DNA from: F23-B02 sp963633225
GTDB taxonomy: Bacteria > Bacillota > Clostridia > Oscillospirales > Oscillospiraceae
DNA length: 64,000 nt
Reading direction: 5' to 3'
Assembly (NCBI GenBank): GCA_963633225.1
Contig: CAVGXR010000051.1
Span: 62,001-126,000 of the forward strand
Positions within the stretch are counted from its first letter, which is position 1, and each line of letters begins with the position of its first letter. Shown here piece by piece: positions 35,273 to 44,365 of the stretch. The position numbers and the translations under genes were made by a program. The notes under the pieces were generated by a model. It worked only from the letters and a program-made list of their open reading frames with translations, had not been told where the DNA came from and made no database searches.

Positions 35273-36004
35273 TTGATAGATATACATTGCCACATGCTGC
35301 CCGGCGTCGATGACGGCTCAGGCTCTATGGAGACCTCGCTTCTCATGGCGCAGGACGCAGTGAGGGGCGGCACGGATGTCGTTATCGTAACTCCGCACTG
35401 CAATATTCCCGGTGCGCAGCCAAACTACCAGAGCGCCGAGCTGCTCAAGCAGTTTTTTGCTCTGCGCGCAGCTATAGACAATGCCGGCATACCTCTTAAA
35501 ATTCTCGCCGGAGCGGAAATTTTCTGCACGGAGGACACGCCGGAGCTGTTTAAAGAAAAACAGCTGCTGACTCTCGCCAGCAGCTGTTATATGCTCGTCG
35601 AATTTCCCTTCGATGAGAGCATCATCAATATTGACCGCAAGCTCACAAGGCTTGCCGCGCTCGGAATAAAGCCCGTTATCGCACATCCTGAGCGCTACGA
35701 GTCTGTGCACCGCAATCCCCAGCTGTGCATCGACTGGTTCGAGCTGGGCTATGTTTTGCAGATAAACAAGGACAGCGTTTTCGGGCTGCTTGGCCGCCAC
35801 GCGCAGCGCTGTGCCAAGTGGATGCTTGCACACGGGCTTGCCCATGCCGCCGCGAGCGACGCGCACGGCACTGCCTCCCGCACAGCGGATCTGTCCGCTC
35901 TGCGCGAATACATCGAGGCCGAGCACTCGGCAGACTATGCGCAGATACTTCTTTACGAAAATCCGCGGCGCATAATAAAGGGGCTGCCCATGGTCAAGCC
36001 ATGA
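35273..36004 (+). CDS. PHP-type tyrosine-protein phosphatase (CpsB/YwqE family)
   Basis: About 243 aa, manganese-dependent phosphatase that removes phosphate from tyrosine of BY-kinases such as those encoded downstream. Metal-binding motifs: DIHCHMLPGVDDG at the N-terminus, TPHCN near residue 42, AGAEIF, IAHPERYE near residue 140, and SDAHGTAS near residue 200. The TTG at 35273 is chosen because GAGG lies eight bases upstream and the family starts right at the IDIHCH motif; the open frame itself begins inside the upstream ABC gene. It converges with the epimerase gene, their 3' ends overlapping by 11 bp. Confidence 0.93.
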   Translation: MIDIHCHMLPGVDDGSGSMETSLLMAQDAVRGGTDVVIVTPHCNIPGAQPNYQSAELLKQFFALRAAIDNAGIPLKILAGAEIFCTEDTPELFKEKQLLTLASSCYMLVEFPFDESIINIDRKLTRLAALGIKPVIAHPERYESVHRNPQLCIDWFELGYVLQINKDSVFGLLGRHAQRCAKWMLAHGLAHAAASDAHGTASRTADLSALREYIEAEHSADYAQILLYENPRRIIKGLPMVKP

Positions 36005-37886
36005 CCTGCTCGCTTTTATCAGCCTTCCGGCCTATGAAGGTCGGCACCATGTCAGCAATATGCTCACGCAAAAGCTCAGTATCACGTTCGTCTATCGAGC
36101 GCAGATACATGAGCTTTTCTTCAAATTCTCGGACATCGAGCTCTGTATCGTGGCCTATGTAGATAAGATTATTCGGCGTTTTCTGCATACCCTCGGCAGC
36201 CATGAGTATCTCCTCGAACAGCTTCTCGCCGGGACGCAGGCCCGTATATTCGACCATTATGTCCACATCCGGCTCAAAGCCCGCAAGCCTTATCATGTTC
36301 CTCGCAAGATCGTCGATGCGCACAGGCTCGCCCATATCAAGGACAAATATCTCCCCGCCCTTTGCGTATGCGCCGGCCTGAAGCACGAGCGACACAGCCT
36401 CGGGGATGGTCATGAAATAGCGTATGACGTTCTTATCCGTCACCGTCACGGGGCCGCCGGCAAGTATCTGCTTGCGGAACAGTGGTATGACGCTGCCGTT
36501 TGAGCCGAGAACATTGCCGAATCTTACGGCGACATACTCGGTTTTCGAGCGAGAGCTCATCATATGGATTATCATCTCGCATATGCGCTTTGACGCGCCC
36601 ATGATGCTCGTGGGATTGACGGCCTTATCGGTGGATATGAGAAGGAAGCGCCGTGCTCCGAACTCAGCTGCTGCCTGAGCGACATTGAGCGTACCGAACA
36701 CGTTGTTCTTCACTGCCTCAGCAGGAGAATCCTCCATAAGCGGAACATGCTTGTGCGCCGCAGCATGGAAAACGAGCTCCGGCCTGTACTTCTCAAATAT
36801 ATTGAAAACACGTGTTCTGTCGCGCACAGAGCCTATGAGCACTACAAGATCGAGCTCTGGATATCTGTGCCTCAGCTCAAGCTGTATATCGTAGGCATTG
36901 TTCTCATAGATATCAAAAATTATAAGCGTTTTTACGCCGCTCTTGGCTATCTGACGGCACAGCTCGCTGCCGATGCTTCCGCCGCCGCCCGTTACGAGCA
37001 CCGTTTTGCCCTCGATATAGCCCGTGATATCCGACAGCTCGACATTCACGGTCTCGCGGCCAAGCAGGTCGGTGATGTCGAGGTCGCGTATCTGCTTTAT
37101 GCTGACATCTCCGTTTGCAAGCTGGTACAGCGCCGGCAGGGTCTTGAGCCTGCAGCCCGTTTTCCGGCATATCTCCATGATATCGCGCTTTTCCCTGTTG
37201 GGCATTGACGGTATGGCAAAAACGATATCATCGACTCTGTATTTTTCCGCGGCATATAATATTGCATCGCGTCCGCCGACTATCGGAACGTTCATCAGGC
37301 GCTTGTTTTTCTTGTCTCCGTCATCGTCAATGATGCACACGACGCGGTTTTCGGAATGCTCGCTGTATTTAAATTCTCTGAGCGCCATAACTCCGGCAGC
37401 ACCGGCACCGATGAGCATGGTTCGCCTTCTTTCGCCTTCACGGTGCCGCCCAAGGGCTATTCTTTCCCTGCGCAGGAAGCGATACGAAAACCTGACCGCC
37501 GATATCAGCACGAACAATAAAAGCGCGTATATAAGCGGAAAGCTTCTCGGCACGGCGTTATCCGTTATCATGAGCCAGCAATATTGCAGCAGCGCCGCGA
37601 CAACGACAGCCTTTGCCATCTGAATAAGCTCGTCCACTCCCGCGTAGATCCACAGGCTTCTGTAGAGCCTGAACACCGCAAAGGTCACTATCGCAATGAG
37701 CGTATTTACAAACCACGTTGCAGTAATGCTGCTTAAAAAGCCCGACTGCCTGAGCAGCTCAACGCTCAGCTCAAAGCGCATCAGCAGTGCCATAAGCGCC
37801 GAGAAATTTACTATTACAATATCGACTATTATCAGCAGGACTACCCTGCCGACCCTTGTCCAATTAATTTCCCCTAACCTTTTCAT
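35994..37886 (-). CDS. Membrane-bound sugar-nucleotide epimerase/dehydratase (CapD/WbpM/PglF-like)
   Basis: 630 aa. Four N-terminal membrane helices (about residues 12-125), a Rossmann-like domain (AGVMALREFKY region), then a short-chain dehydrogenase domain beginning TGGGGSIGSELCRQI near residue 295. Catalytic-region signature STDKAVNPTSIMGASKR has Met in place of the usual Tyr, as in WbpM/PglF UDP-GlcNAc 4,6-dehydratases. It would make a 4-keto-6-deoxy sugar nucleotide for surface glycans. Promoter at 37932-37960. No glycosyltransferase gene is near, so the glycan made is unknown. Confidence 0.93.
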   Translation of the reverse strand: MKRLGEINWTRVGRVVLLIIVDIVIVNFSALMALLMRFELSVELLRQSGFLSSITATWFVNTLIAIVTFAVFRLYRSLWIYAGVDELIQMAKAVVVAALLQYCWLMITDNAVPRSFPLIYALLLFVLISAVRFSYRFLRRERIALGRHREGERRRTMLIGAGAAGVMALREFKYSEHSENRVVCIIDDDGDKKNKRLMNVPIVGGRDAILYAAEKYRVDDIVFAIPSMPNREKRDIMEICRKTGCRLKTLPALYQLANGDVSIKQIRDLDITDLLGRETVNVELSDITGYIEGKTVLVTGGGGSIGSELCRQIAKSGVKTLIIFDIYENNAYDIQLELRHRYPELDLVVLIGSVRDRTRVFNIFEKYRPELVFHAAAHKHVPLMEDSPAEAVKNNVFGTLNVAQAAAEFGARRFLLISTDKAVNPTSIMGASKRICEMIIHMMSSRSKTEYVAVRFGNVLGSNGSVIPLFRKQILAGGPVTVTDKNVIRYFMTIPEAVSLVLQAGAYAKGGEIFVLDMGEPVRIDDLARNMIRLAGFEPDVDIMVEYTGLRPGEKLFEEILMAAEGMQKTPNNLIYIGHDTELDVREFEEKLMYLRSIDERDTELLREHIADMVPTFIGRKADKSEQVMA

Positions 37887-37931
37887 TCCTCTTTTTTCCT
37901 CACTGACTTACTGTCATGTCAACCGCGTTCG

Positions 37932-37960
37932 ATTATAGCACAAGATTTTACTGTTGTATA
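37932..37960 (-). promoter_or_regulatory. Promoter of the epimerase gene
   Basis: Minus strand TATACA - 17 nt - TATAAT, 46 bp before the ATG. Confidence 0.6.
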
Positions 37961-38089
37961 TATCTTATTTAATCTTTTTTTAATAAATCTGACATCATGT
38001 GTTTGAAAAGTTCTGTGTTTTCAGCAAAGTTATAGTCTTAATATCCAGTCTGCGACATGGTTAATAATGTAACGCATATCTCAATATGC

Positions 38090-38172
38090 AAAAAATCAGC
38101 GGTTTTTTGCACGCTGAAGCCTGATGACTCAGGCTTGTTTGATGGCTATAATCTAACTTGAGGTGAGCCTTG
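38090..38172. repeat. Dispersed hairpin-rich intergenic repeat, copy 2
   Basis: Matches the element at 11431-11577: begins with AAAAAATCAGCGGTTTTTT (hairpin), then GCCTGA-TGAC-TCAGGC (hairpin), then GATGGCTATAATC and TTGAGG. Lacks the middle hairpin of copy 1. Confidence 0.6.
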
Positions 38173-38261
38173 CCCACTTAAACTCTCCCGCTGCGCGGAT
38201 ATCTTTTATGCAGCAGCATGATTTTTTTTACAATTTTGCATGTCTAATTAAGGCTTTAGTA

Positions 38262-38290
38262 TTGAAATCCATATACTGATATGATAAAAT
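38262..38290 (+). promoter_or_regulatory. Promoter of the BY-kinase/exporter operon
   Basis: TTGAAA - 17 nt - TAAAAT. Transcription would begin about 38297. Confidence 0.75.
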
Positions 38291-38298
38291 ATCTGCCG

Positions 38299-38322
38299 AA
38301 AATGCTCTTTTCCGAGCATTTT
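38299..38322 (+). promoter_or_regulatory. Leader hairpin of the BY-kinase operon
   Basis: AAAATGCTC - TTTTCC - GAGCATTTT, at the very start of the predicted transcript. It could protect the 5' end or act as a weak attenuator. Confidence 0.5.
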
Positions 38323-38348
38323 GCAATGATTTACTTTCAGGTGTTACG

Positions 38349-39149
38349 ATGAGACGACTAAAAACTCTGCTTATAATCGCACTGGCAATCACTGCTGCGG
38401 CCTTCTGCGCCGGACAGCTTTACATTCATTTGATAGCCGACAATACCCCACCGGAGATAAAATGCGAAAGCGACACCGTTACGGTGCACGTAAAAGATAA
38501 CACCGCCGAGCTTTTAAGGGGCGTTACGGCAAGCGACGACCGTGACGGCGACCTTACCGGCGATATTATCGTTTCGAACATATCGAACCTTATATCCAAC
38601 GATACGGCAAGGGTCACATATATAGTTTTCGACAGCTCGAACAACATGGCCTCCTGCACGAGAACCGTCAAATACTCCGATTACTCGCGTCCGAGCTTCA
38701 GGCTCGAGGCTCCGCTCGAATACACCATAGGCGACCCGATATCCCTCACAGGGCGGCTTTTTGCCGAGGATGCCGTGGACGGCGATATATCAAACGCCAT
38801 TCGTGTTTCCGCTCTGGATATAAACTCAACGACCGAGGGCACATATTATATAAGCGTTCAGGTCGTCAACTCCATGGGCGATACGGCCAAGATTACCCTG
38901 CCTGTCATTCTGCGCTCGGCAGCCTCAAGTGCGCCCGAGATAGAGCTCAGCAGCTATCTTGTTTATCTTCAGAGCGGCAGCGGCTTCAACGCATCGGACT
39001 ATGTAAGCAGCGTCAGCGGCGGCTCGACCGGCGATGTCGGCATTTCCGGCAGCGTGGACACATCGCAGCCCGGTATATACCACGTCAGCTATTCATGCAG
39101 CAATTCCGGCGGCACCGGAACGGCGGTACTGACCGTCGTTGTCGAATAA
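38349..39149 (+). CDS. Membrane-anchored protein with Ig-like (DUF5011-type) domains
   Basis: 266 aa. One N-terminal helix (residues 5-27) serves as uncleaved signal/anchor. Two repeats of the HYR/DUF5011 fold follow, each with the landmark D-x-x-D-G-D-(L/I): ASDDRDGDLTGDI near residue 60 and EDAVDGDISNAIRVS near residue 140. A third domain ends in GIYHVSYSCSNSGGTG. Such domains are extracellular and adhesive or structural. It is the first gene of the operon and ends 12 bp before BY-kinase 1. Role unknown, possibly a cell-surface partner of the polysaccharide or peptide export machinery. Confidence 0.75.
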   Translation: MRRLKTLLIIALAITAAAFCAGQLYIHLIADNTPPEIKCESDTVTVHVKDNTAELLRGVTASDDRDGDLTGDIIVSNISNLISNDTARVTYIVFDSSNNMASCTRTVKYSDYSRPSFRLEAPLEYTIGDPISLTGRLFAEDAVDGDISNAIRVSALDINSTTEGTYYISVQVVNSMGDTAKITLPVILRSAASSAPEIELSSYLVYLQSGSGFNASDYVSSVSGGSTGDVGISGSVDTSQPGIYHVSYSCSNSGGTGTAVLTVVVE

Positions 39150-39161
39150 GGAGGTATGACA

Positions 39162-40631
39162 TTGGATCAGAAAAGCAGCTTCCGCTTCGACAGCATTTCA
39201 GCGTTCTGCGTGCTCCGTCAGCTTTGGAAGGATCTCTGGATGCTCGTTGCCTGTGCGCTGATATTCTCGATGCTGGCGTTTTTATACGCAAGCTTCCTGC
39301 GCACACCTGTTTACAGCGCAACGATGACCTACGCCGTCACCTCCAAGGTCTCGGCATATTACTCCGGAAGAAACATTCTCGCGGCGACAGACGCTGCCGA
39401 GGTGCTCTCGGAGGTTCTCAACGACAGCTCCGTAAAGGATGATATCTTTGCAAAGTCCGAAGAGCTTTCGGGCTTTTCCGGCGAGATAAGCGCACAGCAG
39501 ATCGAAAACAGCAATTTCATCGTCGTCACCTGCACCGCGGCAACGCCAAAGCAGGCATTTCTCGCTCTCGACGCGCTCAGCAGCAGCTTCCCTGAGCTGT
39601 CAAAATACATTTCCGGCAGCATCCTTCAGGTGATAAAGGCTCCCTCCGTGTCGCCGTCGCCATCAAACGGCATAAATACAGCGAAGCTCTGCCGCAACGC
39701 GGGCATAGCCGGTGCGGTCCTGATGGCCGCCGTCATAGCCATGTCAAATATAATGAGCGAAACCGTGCAGACCCGCGAGGGTGCGCGGGCGCTGCTCGAC
39801 GCAGCCGTCATCGCAGTTATCGGGCACGAGCGCAGATTCAACGGAGAAAAAAAGCATCGTCTCCGCTTCGGCGCAAAGGGCAAAGAGATTCAGCGAAGCC
39901 CGATACTCATCTCCTCGCCTACGGTCAGTATGCTCTATACCGAGCAGATAAACTCCATCTGCTCGCGTCTTGAATACGAAAAGCGCGAAAAGGGCTGCAA
40001 TGTGTTCCTCGTGACGAGCGTTGCCGCAAGCGAGGGAAAGTCAACGGTCTCGGCAAACCTTGCCATTGCGCTCGTAAATAACGGACACCGTGTTGCGCTT
40101 ATTGACGCTGACCTTCGCAACCCGTCGCAGTACGGCATTTTCGGGCACAGGCGCGACGGCGTTATGCCGCTCAACGAGCTTCTTTCGCAGGAGTTCAGCG
40201 ATGAGAACATGCGCGCCTGCGCAAGGATAGACAGCGAGACGAATGTTCTGCTGCTCTGCTCAAACGAGGGAGCCGATCGCTCTACCGAGCTTCTCTCCTC
40301 CCCCTGCATGACCTCCCTGCTGAGAAGGCTGCGCAATCTTGGCTATATGATAATCATCGACTCACCGCCTATGGGACTGTTCCCTGATTCGGAGATACTG
40401 GCCGATCTGTCGGACGCAGCGCTCATGGTAGTGCGGCAGGACGTTGTTCCGGCAAGTATGCTCAACGACGCTGTAGATGTGCTTTCCGCGTGCAGGTGCC
40501 GCTTCCTCGGCTGCGTTCTCAATGACATGCACGGAGATTCGACCGCAGCGCACGGCTACGGGAGATATGGCTACGGCAAAAAATATCAGTACGGCTACGG
40601 CAAAAATTCCTCAACGGAGGCGAAGAGTTAA
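39162..40631 (+). CDS. BY-kinase fused to Wzz-type chain-length domain (first copy)
   Basis: About 489 aa. Wzz-type N-terminal part with helices near residues 28-48 and 180-197, then a P-loop tyrosine kinase domain: Walker A ASEGKSTVSAN, Walker A' LIDADLR, Walker B MIIIDSPP. The C-terminal tail is rich in Gly-Tyr (HGYGRYGYGKKYQYGYGK), the autophosphorylation cluster of BY-kinases. TTG 39162 is preferred over ATG 39156, because AAGGAGGT sits just in front and would be too close for the ATG. Such kinases regulate surface-polymer assembly. In Firmicutes the two halves are often separate proteins; here they are fused. Confidence 0.9.
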   Translation: MDQKSSFRFDSISAFCVLRQLWKDLWMLVACALIFSMLAFLYASFLRTPVYSATMTYAVTSKVSAYYSGRNILAATDAAEVLSEVLNDSSVKDDIFAKSEELSGFSGEISAQQIENSNFIVVTCTAATPKQAFLALDALSSSFPELSKYISGSILQVIKAPSVSPSPSNGINTAKLCRNAGIAGAVLMAAVIAMSNIMSETVQTREGARALLDAAVIAVIGHERRFNGEKKHRLRFGAKGKEIQRSPILISSPTVSMLYTEQINSICSRLEYEKREKGCNVFLVTSVAASEGKSTVSANLAIALVNNGHRVALIDADLRNPSQYGIFGHRRDGVMPLNELLSQEFSDENMRACARIDSETNVLLLCSNEGADRSTELLSSPCMTSLLRRLRNLGYMIIIDSPPMGLFPDSEILADLSDAALMVVRQDVVPASMLNDAVDVLSACRCRFLGCVLNDMHGDSTAAHGYGRYGYGKKYQYGYGKNSSTEAKS

Positions 40632-40634
40632 ACA

Positions 40635-42095
40635 GTGGAAGCTGAAAACAAAGAAAATCTTATAGATCTGTCCGTTCTGGCATCCCGCTTCTGGCGCGAG
40701 CTCAGGCGCTTCTGGCTGCCCGCCCTCATACTCGCGGGGCTTATCGCCGGAGCGCTGTTCATGCGCTCGTACATGAGCTTTACGCCGATGTACGAGGCCA
40801 AGGCTATTTTTGCGGTCAGCTCAGGATACTCCTCAGACGATATTCTCTCATACAGCAGCTATTATGACAGCGACGCGGCAAAGAAGCTTGCCAGCGCCTT
40901 TCCCTATGTTCAGAATACCGACCTCATGCGCGAGCTCATTATTCAGGAGCTCGGCACGGGCAGCATAAATGCAAGCATCTCGGCAAAATCGGTTGCGGAG
41001 ACGAATCTTTTCGTTTTGAAGGTGCGAAGCGCGGATGCGCAGAATGCCTATGATGTGCTGAAGGCTGTCATAGAGTGTTATCCCAAGGTCCTCAACTATA
41101 TGTCCGACTTCTCACAGCTTATATTAAAGGACGAGCCCAGCGTTCCGACACAGCCATACAACAGCTTTGCTTTTGAGCGCACTCTGGCAAAGGACTGCGC
41201 TGTGGGACTGCTGCTCAGCCTTCTCGGTATCCTTGCGCTTGCGCTCTCACGCCGCACCTTCAACGGCTCGGATGAGCTGAAGGCCTATACCAATCTTCTC
41301 ATCTACGCCGCGATACCCGCCGTTTCCGTAAAGCGCCGCTCACGCGAGAACTGCTCACCCAGCATACTCAGCGGCGGCTCTAACAACGGCTTCTCGGAGT
41401 CCATACACGGTCTGCGCACAAAGCTTCTGCGCCATATGAACGCCGGACGCTCGGGCGTTATCATGGTAACGAGCACGATCGCGGGAGAAGGCAAGACAAC
41501 GATATCCGAAAACCTTGCAATGTCGATAGCTACGGCAGGATACAAAACCGTGCTCGTTGACATTGACCTTAAAAAGCAGGATATCAAGGCATCTCTCGGC
41601 ATATCCGATGGCCGCCCCGGACTTCCCGAATATCTTAAAGGCAATGTCAACGACGTTTCGGACTGCCTCAGTGATGTTCCGGGCAGTACGCTCAAGCTTA
41701 TTTGCAGCGAAAACGGCGCAAATGCACGGGCATTTCTCAGCCCGTCGAAGCTCGGCGAGTTTCTGGAGGAGCTTGAAAAGCAGTTTGACTATATCATCCT
41801 CGACACTCCTCCCTGCGGCATAATATCTCATGTGCGCTACGCAGGACGCTTTGCCGATGCGGTGCTCTACGTCGTCCGCTGTGATTTCGCAAAGCGCTCG
41901 CAGGTGCTTGACAGTATGCAGGCGCTTGATAATCAGCATATAAAGATATCCGGCTGTGTCCTCAACGGTGTTGAGGGCAGCAGCGCAAGCCACGGCTACG
42001 GCTATGGCTACGGTAAGTACGGCTACGGAAAATACGGTTACGGCAGATACGGCTACGGCAAGCAGAAGAGCGATGCCGCTCCTAAGGAACAATGA
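40635..42095 (+). CDS. BY-kinase fused to Wzz-type chain-length domain (second copy)
   Basis: 486 aa, same layout as its neighbour: helices near residues 27-45 and 190-208, kinase domain with Walker A IAGEGKTTISEN, Walker A' LVDIDLKKQD, Walker B YIILDTPPCG. The tail has a series of Gly-Tyr-Gly-Lys/Arg units (about residues 455-478), with more tyrosines than the first copy. GTG start at 40635, three bases after the first kinase stop, with GGAGG 14 bases upstream. Its 3' end overlaps the S26 peptidase start. The two kinases are clearly different in sequence, so not a recent duplication. Confidence 0.9.
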   Translation: MEAENKENLIDLSVLASRFWRELRRFWLPALILAGLIAGALFMRSYMSFTPMYEAKAIFAVSSGYSSDDILSYSSYYDSDAAKKLASAFPYVQNTDLMRELIIQELGTGSINASISAKSVAETNLFVLKVRSADAQNAYDVLKAVIECYPKVLNYMSDFSQLILKDEPSVPTQPYNSFAFERTLAKDCAVGLLLSLLGILALALSRRTFNGSDELKAYTNLLIYAAIPAVSVKRRSRENCSPSILSGGSNNGFSESIHGLRTKLLRHMNAGRSGVIMVTSTIAGEGKTTISENLAMSIATAGYKTVLVDIDLKKQDIKASLGISDGRPGLPEYLKGNVNDVSDCLSDVPGSTLKLICSENGANARAFLSPSKLGEFLEELEKQFDYIILDTPPCGIISHVRYAGRFADAVLYVVRCDFAKRSQVLDSMQALDNQHIKISGCVLNGVEGSSASHGYGYGYGKYGYGKYGYGRYGYGKQKSDAAPKEQ

Positions 42096-42544
42096 AACAG
42101 GTCGATACGCAGGAATATATGTCTGTGCTCTGCTCCCTCACCGAGCAGGGGCACAGCGTTTCCGTGCTCATTTCAGGCGGCAGCATGTCGCCTTTTTTAG
42201 CAGGCGGACGGGATACGGTGTTTTTCTCAAAGCCCGCGACTGCACTGCGCCGCGGTGATATAGTGTTCTATACGCGGCCCAACGGTCAGTACGTCATGCA
42301 CAGGATACGCCGTGTGCGCAGGGATGGGCTGCTCGATATAATAGGCGACGCACAGACTGAGACCGAGACCGGCGTTTTGCCCTCGCAGGTCTTTGCGCGT
42401 GCCGATGCCGTGCTCCGCAAGGGGCAGCGGCTTGAGCCTGGCAGCTTTTTATGGGAGCTGTTCCGCGGACCGTGGCTGCTGCTTATACCGCTGAGGCATA
42501 TTATTATGAAGGGCTGGGGCTTTTTCGCAAAGCGCCGGAGCTGA
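42092..42544 (+). CDS. SipW-like S26 (S24/S26) family signal peptidase
   Basis: 150 aa. The nucleophile motif GGSMSPFL puts the serine at residue 31. The box with the second catalytic residue reads YVMHRIRRV, with His in place of the Lys of ordinary type-I signal peptidases, the pattern of SipW/ER-type peptidases. RRGDIVFY is the conserved box between. No strong N-terminal helix; a hydrophobic C-terminal stretch (WLLLIPLRHIIM) could bind membrane. The start overlaps the upstream kinase by 4 bp (ATGA). It is followed by an ABC exporter, a pairing that suggests processing of an exported peptide. Confidence 0.83.
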   Translation: MKQVDTQEYMSVLCSLTEQGHSVSVLISGGSMSPFLAGGRDTVFFSKPATALRRGDIVFYTRPNGQYVMHRIRRVRRDGLLDIIGDAQTETETGVLPSQVFARADAVLRKGQRLEPGSFLWELFRGPWLLLIPLRHIIMKGWGFFAKRRS

Positions 42545-42552
42545 GAACGTTT

Positions 42553-44343
42553 ATGAAAAACAAGGATAGCAAACAGAACAGAGCTCCCCTGCACTCGCAG
42601 TCGCTCGGTATGCTGCTGCAAAGCATAAAGGACGGCAGCTTCCGCGATATATGCGCCGATTGGAAGTGGATCCTTTCCTTCGGCAGGCGCTATCGCGGCA
42701 GTATAATCCTTTATACACTGCTGGGAATACTGAGCTCGCTCACAGGGCTTGCATCGAGCGTTGCGGGAAAGTATCTTATAGATATAATAACCGGCTTTGA
42801 CTCCTCGCATCTTTGGCTGATCGCCGTTATCATGCTGGGCACGGCTGTGACGAGCCTCAGCTTCTCGGCTCTGTCCTCGCGCCTGTCGGCAAAGCTCAAC
42901 ATATATATAAATAACGACATTCAGGCCGAGCTTTTCGAAAAGCTCCTCGATTCGGAGTGGATGGAGCTCAACCGATTCAAAAGCGGAGACCTTTTGAATC
43001 GCTTTACGAGCGATATCGCAACCATAGCGTCAAACGCCGTCAATTGGATACCGAGCGTCATCATATCTCTCATAAGCTTCATTGCAACGCTCATCGTTAT
43101 CCTGCGCTACGACACCGTGATGGCACTCATAGCCCTCGTCAGCGCTCCGTTCCTGCTTGCGACCTCGAGGCCGCTTATCCGCAAAATGCGCGAATACAGC
43201 AAAAGGACGAAGGAGCTTTCAAGCGATATGACCGGCTTTGAGGTCGAGGCGCTTTATAATATTGACTTCATAAAAAGCTTCGCTGCGGAGGATAAAACGC
43301 AGCAGAGGCTGCGCGGTTGGCAGGAGCGCTACCGCGATGTGAACTTGTCGTACAACGCCTTTGCCATAAAGGCTCAGCTCTGGTTCTCGGCGCTGGGCAA
43401 GCTCGTGGAGTTCGTCGCCTTCGGCTACTGCCTGTGGAGGCTTTGGTCGGGAGCGATAAGCTTCGGCACGATGACCCTGTTTTTGCAGCAGCGGGCAAGC
43501 CTTTCAAGCTCGTTTGCGGGGCTTGTTGGGCTTATTCCCTCGGCAATGACCGCCTCCGTTTCAGCTGGACGTGTGCGCGAGATCATGTCGCTGCGCAAGG
43601 AGCGGCGAAGCACAGAGGGCGGCAGCGTCAGCAGCAGCGCCGAGGCATACACCATCGAGCTGCGCAACGTCAGCTTTGCCTACAGCGAGGGTCAGACGGT
43701 CATAGCCGATTCCGGCTTCGTCGCACGCCCCGGTGAGATCGTCGCCCTTGTCGGTCCGTCCGGCGAAGGGAAAACGACGATGATACGGCTCATTCTCGGC
43801 CTCGTCTCCCCTGCCGGCGGCAGCGTCAGCATGACCGGCTCCGACGGCCGGCAGTTTGACGTCACCGCCGATGCGCGAAATTGCTTTTCCTATGTCCCGC
43901 AGGGCAATACGGTCATGTCCGGCACGATAGCGGAAAATATGCGCCTTGTAAACGAGAACGCAACGGATGCGGAGATCGAAGCCGCACTTCGCGCAGCCTG
44001 TGCATGGGACTTTGTCTCAAAGCTGCCCGACGGCATAAACAGCATGGTCGGCGAGCGCGGCTGCGGTCTGTCAGAGGGACAGGCTCAGCGCATAGCCATT
44101 GCGCGTGCGATACTGCGCAATGCGCCGATACTTCTGATGGACGAGGCCACCAGCGCCCTTGACGTTGCAACGGAGCGTCAGGTGCTGCGCAACATCGTCG
44201 AGCTCTGCCCCAGCAAGACCTGCATAGTCACGACCCACAGGCCGAGCGTTCTGAGCCTTTGCAGGCGTGTGTACCGTATAGTCGATACGCATGTGACGGA
44301 GGTCAGCGAGGAGGAAAGCGCGAAAATGGTCATGGATTTTTAA
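42553..44343 (+). CDS. ABC transporter, fused permease-ATPase (exporter type)
   Basis: About 596 aa. Six-helix exporter domain (about residues 40-310), then ATPase domain with Walker A GPSGEGKTT near 372, signature LSEGQAQRIAIARAI and Walker B ILLMDEATSALD. The signature has Glu where the canonical LSGGQ has Gly. No peptidase C39 domain is present. ATG 42553 is chosen because the longer frame overlaps the S26 gene completely. Eight bases separate the two genes. It is followed by a terminator shared in form with the minus-strand peptide operon at 58 kb. Substrate: a lipid, glycan or peptide; a modified peptide is the interesting option. Confidence 0.88.
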   Translation: MKNKDSKQNRAPLHSQSLGMLLQSIKDGSFRDICADWKWILSFGRRYRGSIILYTLLGILSSLTGLASSVAGKYLIDIITGFDSSHLWLIAVIMLGTAVTSLSFSALSSRLSAKLNIYINNDIQAELFEKLLDSEWMELNRFKSGDLLNRFTSDIATIASNAVNWIPSVIISLISFIATLIVILRYDTVMALIALVSAPFLLATSRPLIRKMREYSKRTKELSSDMTGFEVEALYNIDFIKSFAAEDKTQQRLRGWQERYRDVNLSYNAFAIKAQLWFSALGKLVEFVAFGYCLWRLWSGAISFGTMTLFLQQRASLSSSFAGLVGLIPSAMTASVSAGRVREIMSLRKERRSTEGGSVSSSAEAYTIELRNVSFAYSEGQTVIADSGFVARPGEIVALVGPSGEGKTTMIRLILGLVSPAGGSVSMTGSDGRQFDVTADARNCFSYVPQGNTVMSGTIAENMRLVNENATDAEIEAALRAACAWDFVSKLPDGINSMVGERGCGLSEGQAQRIAIARAILRNAPILLMDEATSALDVATERQVLRNIVELCPSKTCIVTTHRPSVLSLCRRVYRIVDTHVTEVSEEESAKMVMDF

Positions 44344-44365
44344 ATACAATTAATACGGAACGTAA

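Larger units (their letters stand above)
37887..38348. other. 462-bp intergenic region between divergent surface-polysaccharide genes
   Basis: No gene. It holds the promoter of the epimerase gene (minus), a shortened copy of the dispersed repeat (38090-38172), and the promoter plus leader hairpin of the BY-kinase operon (plus). AT-rich remainder. Confidence 0.65.
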
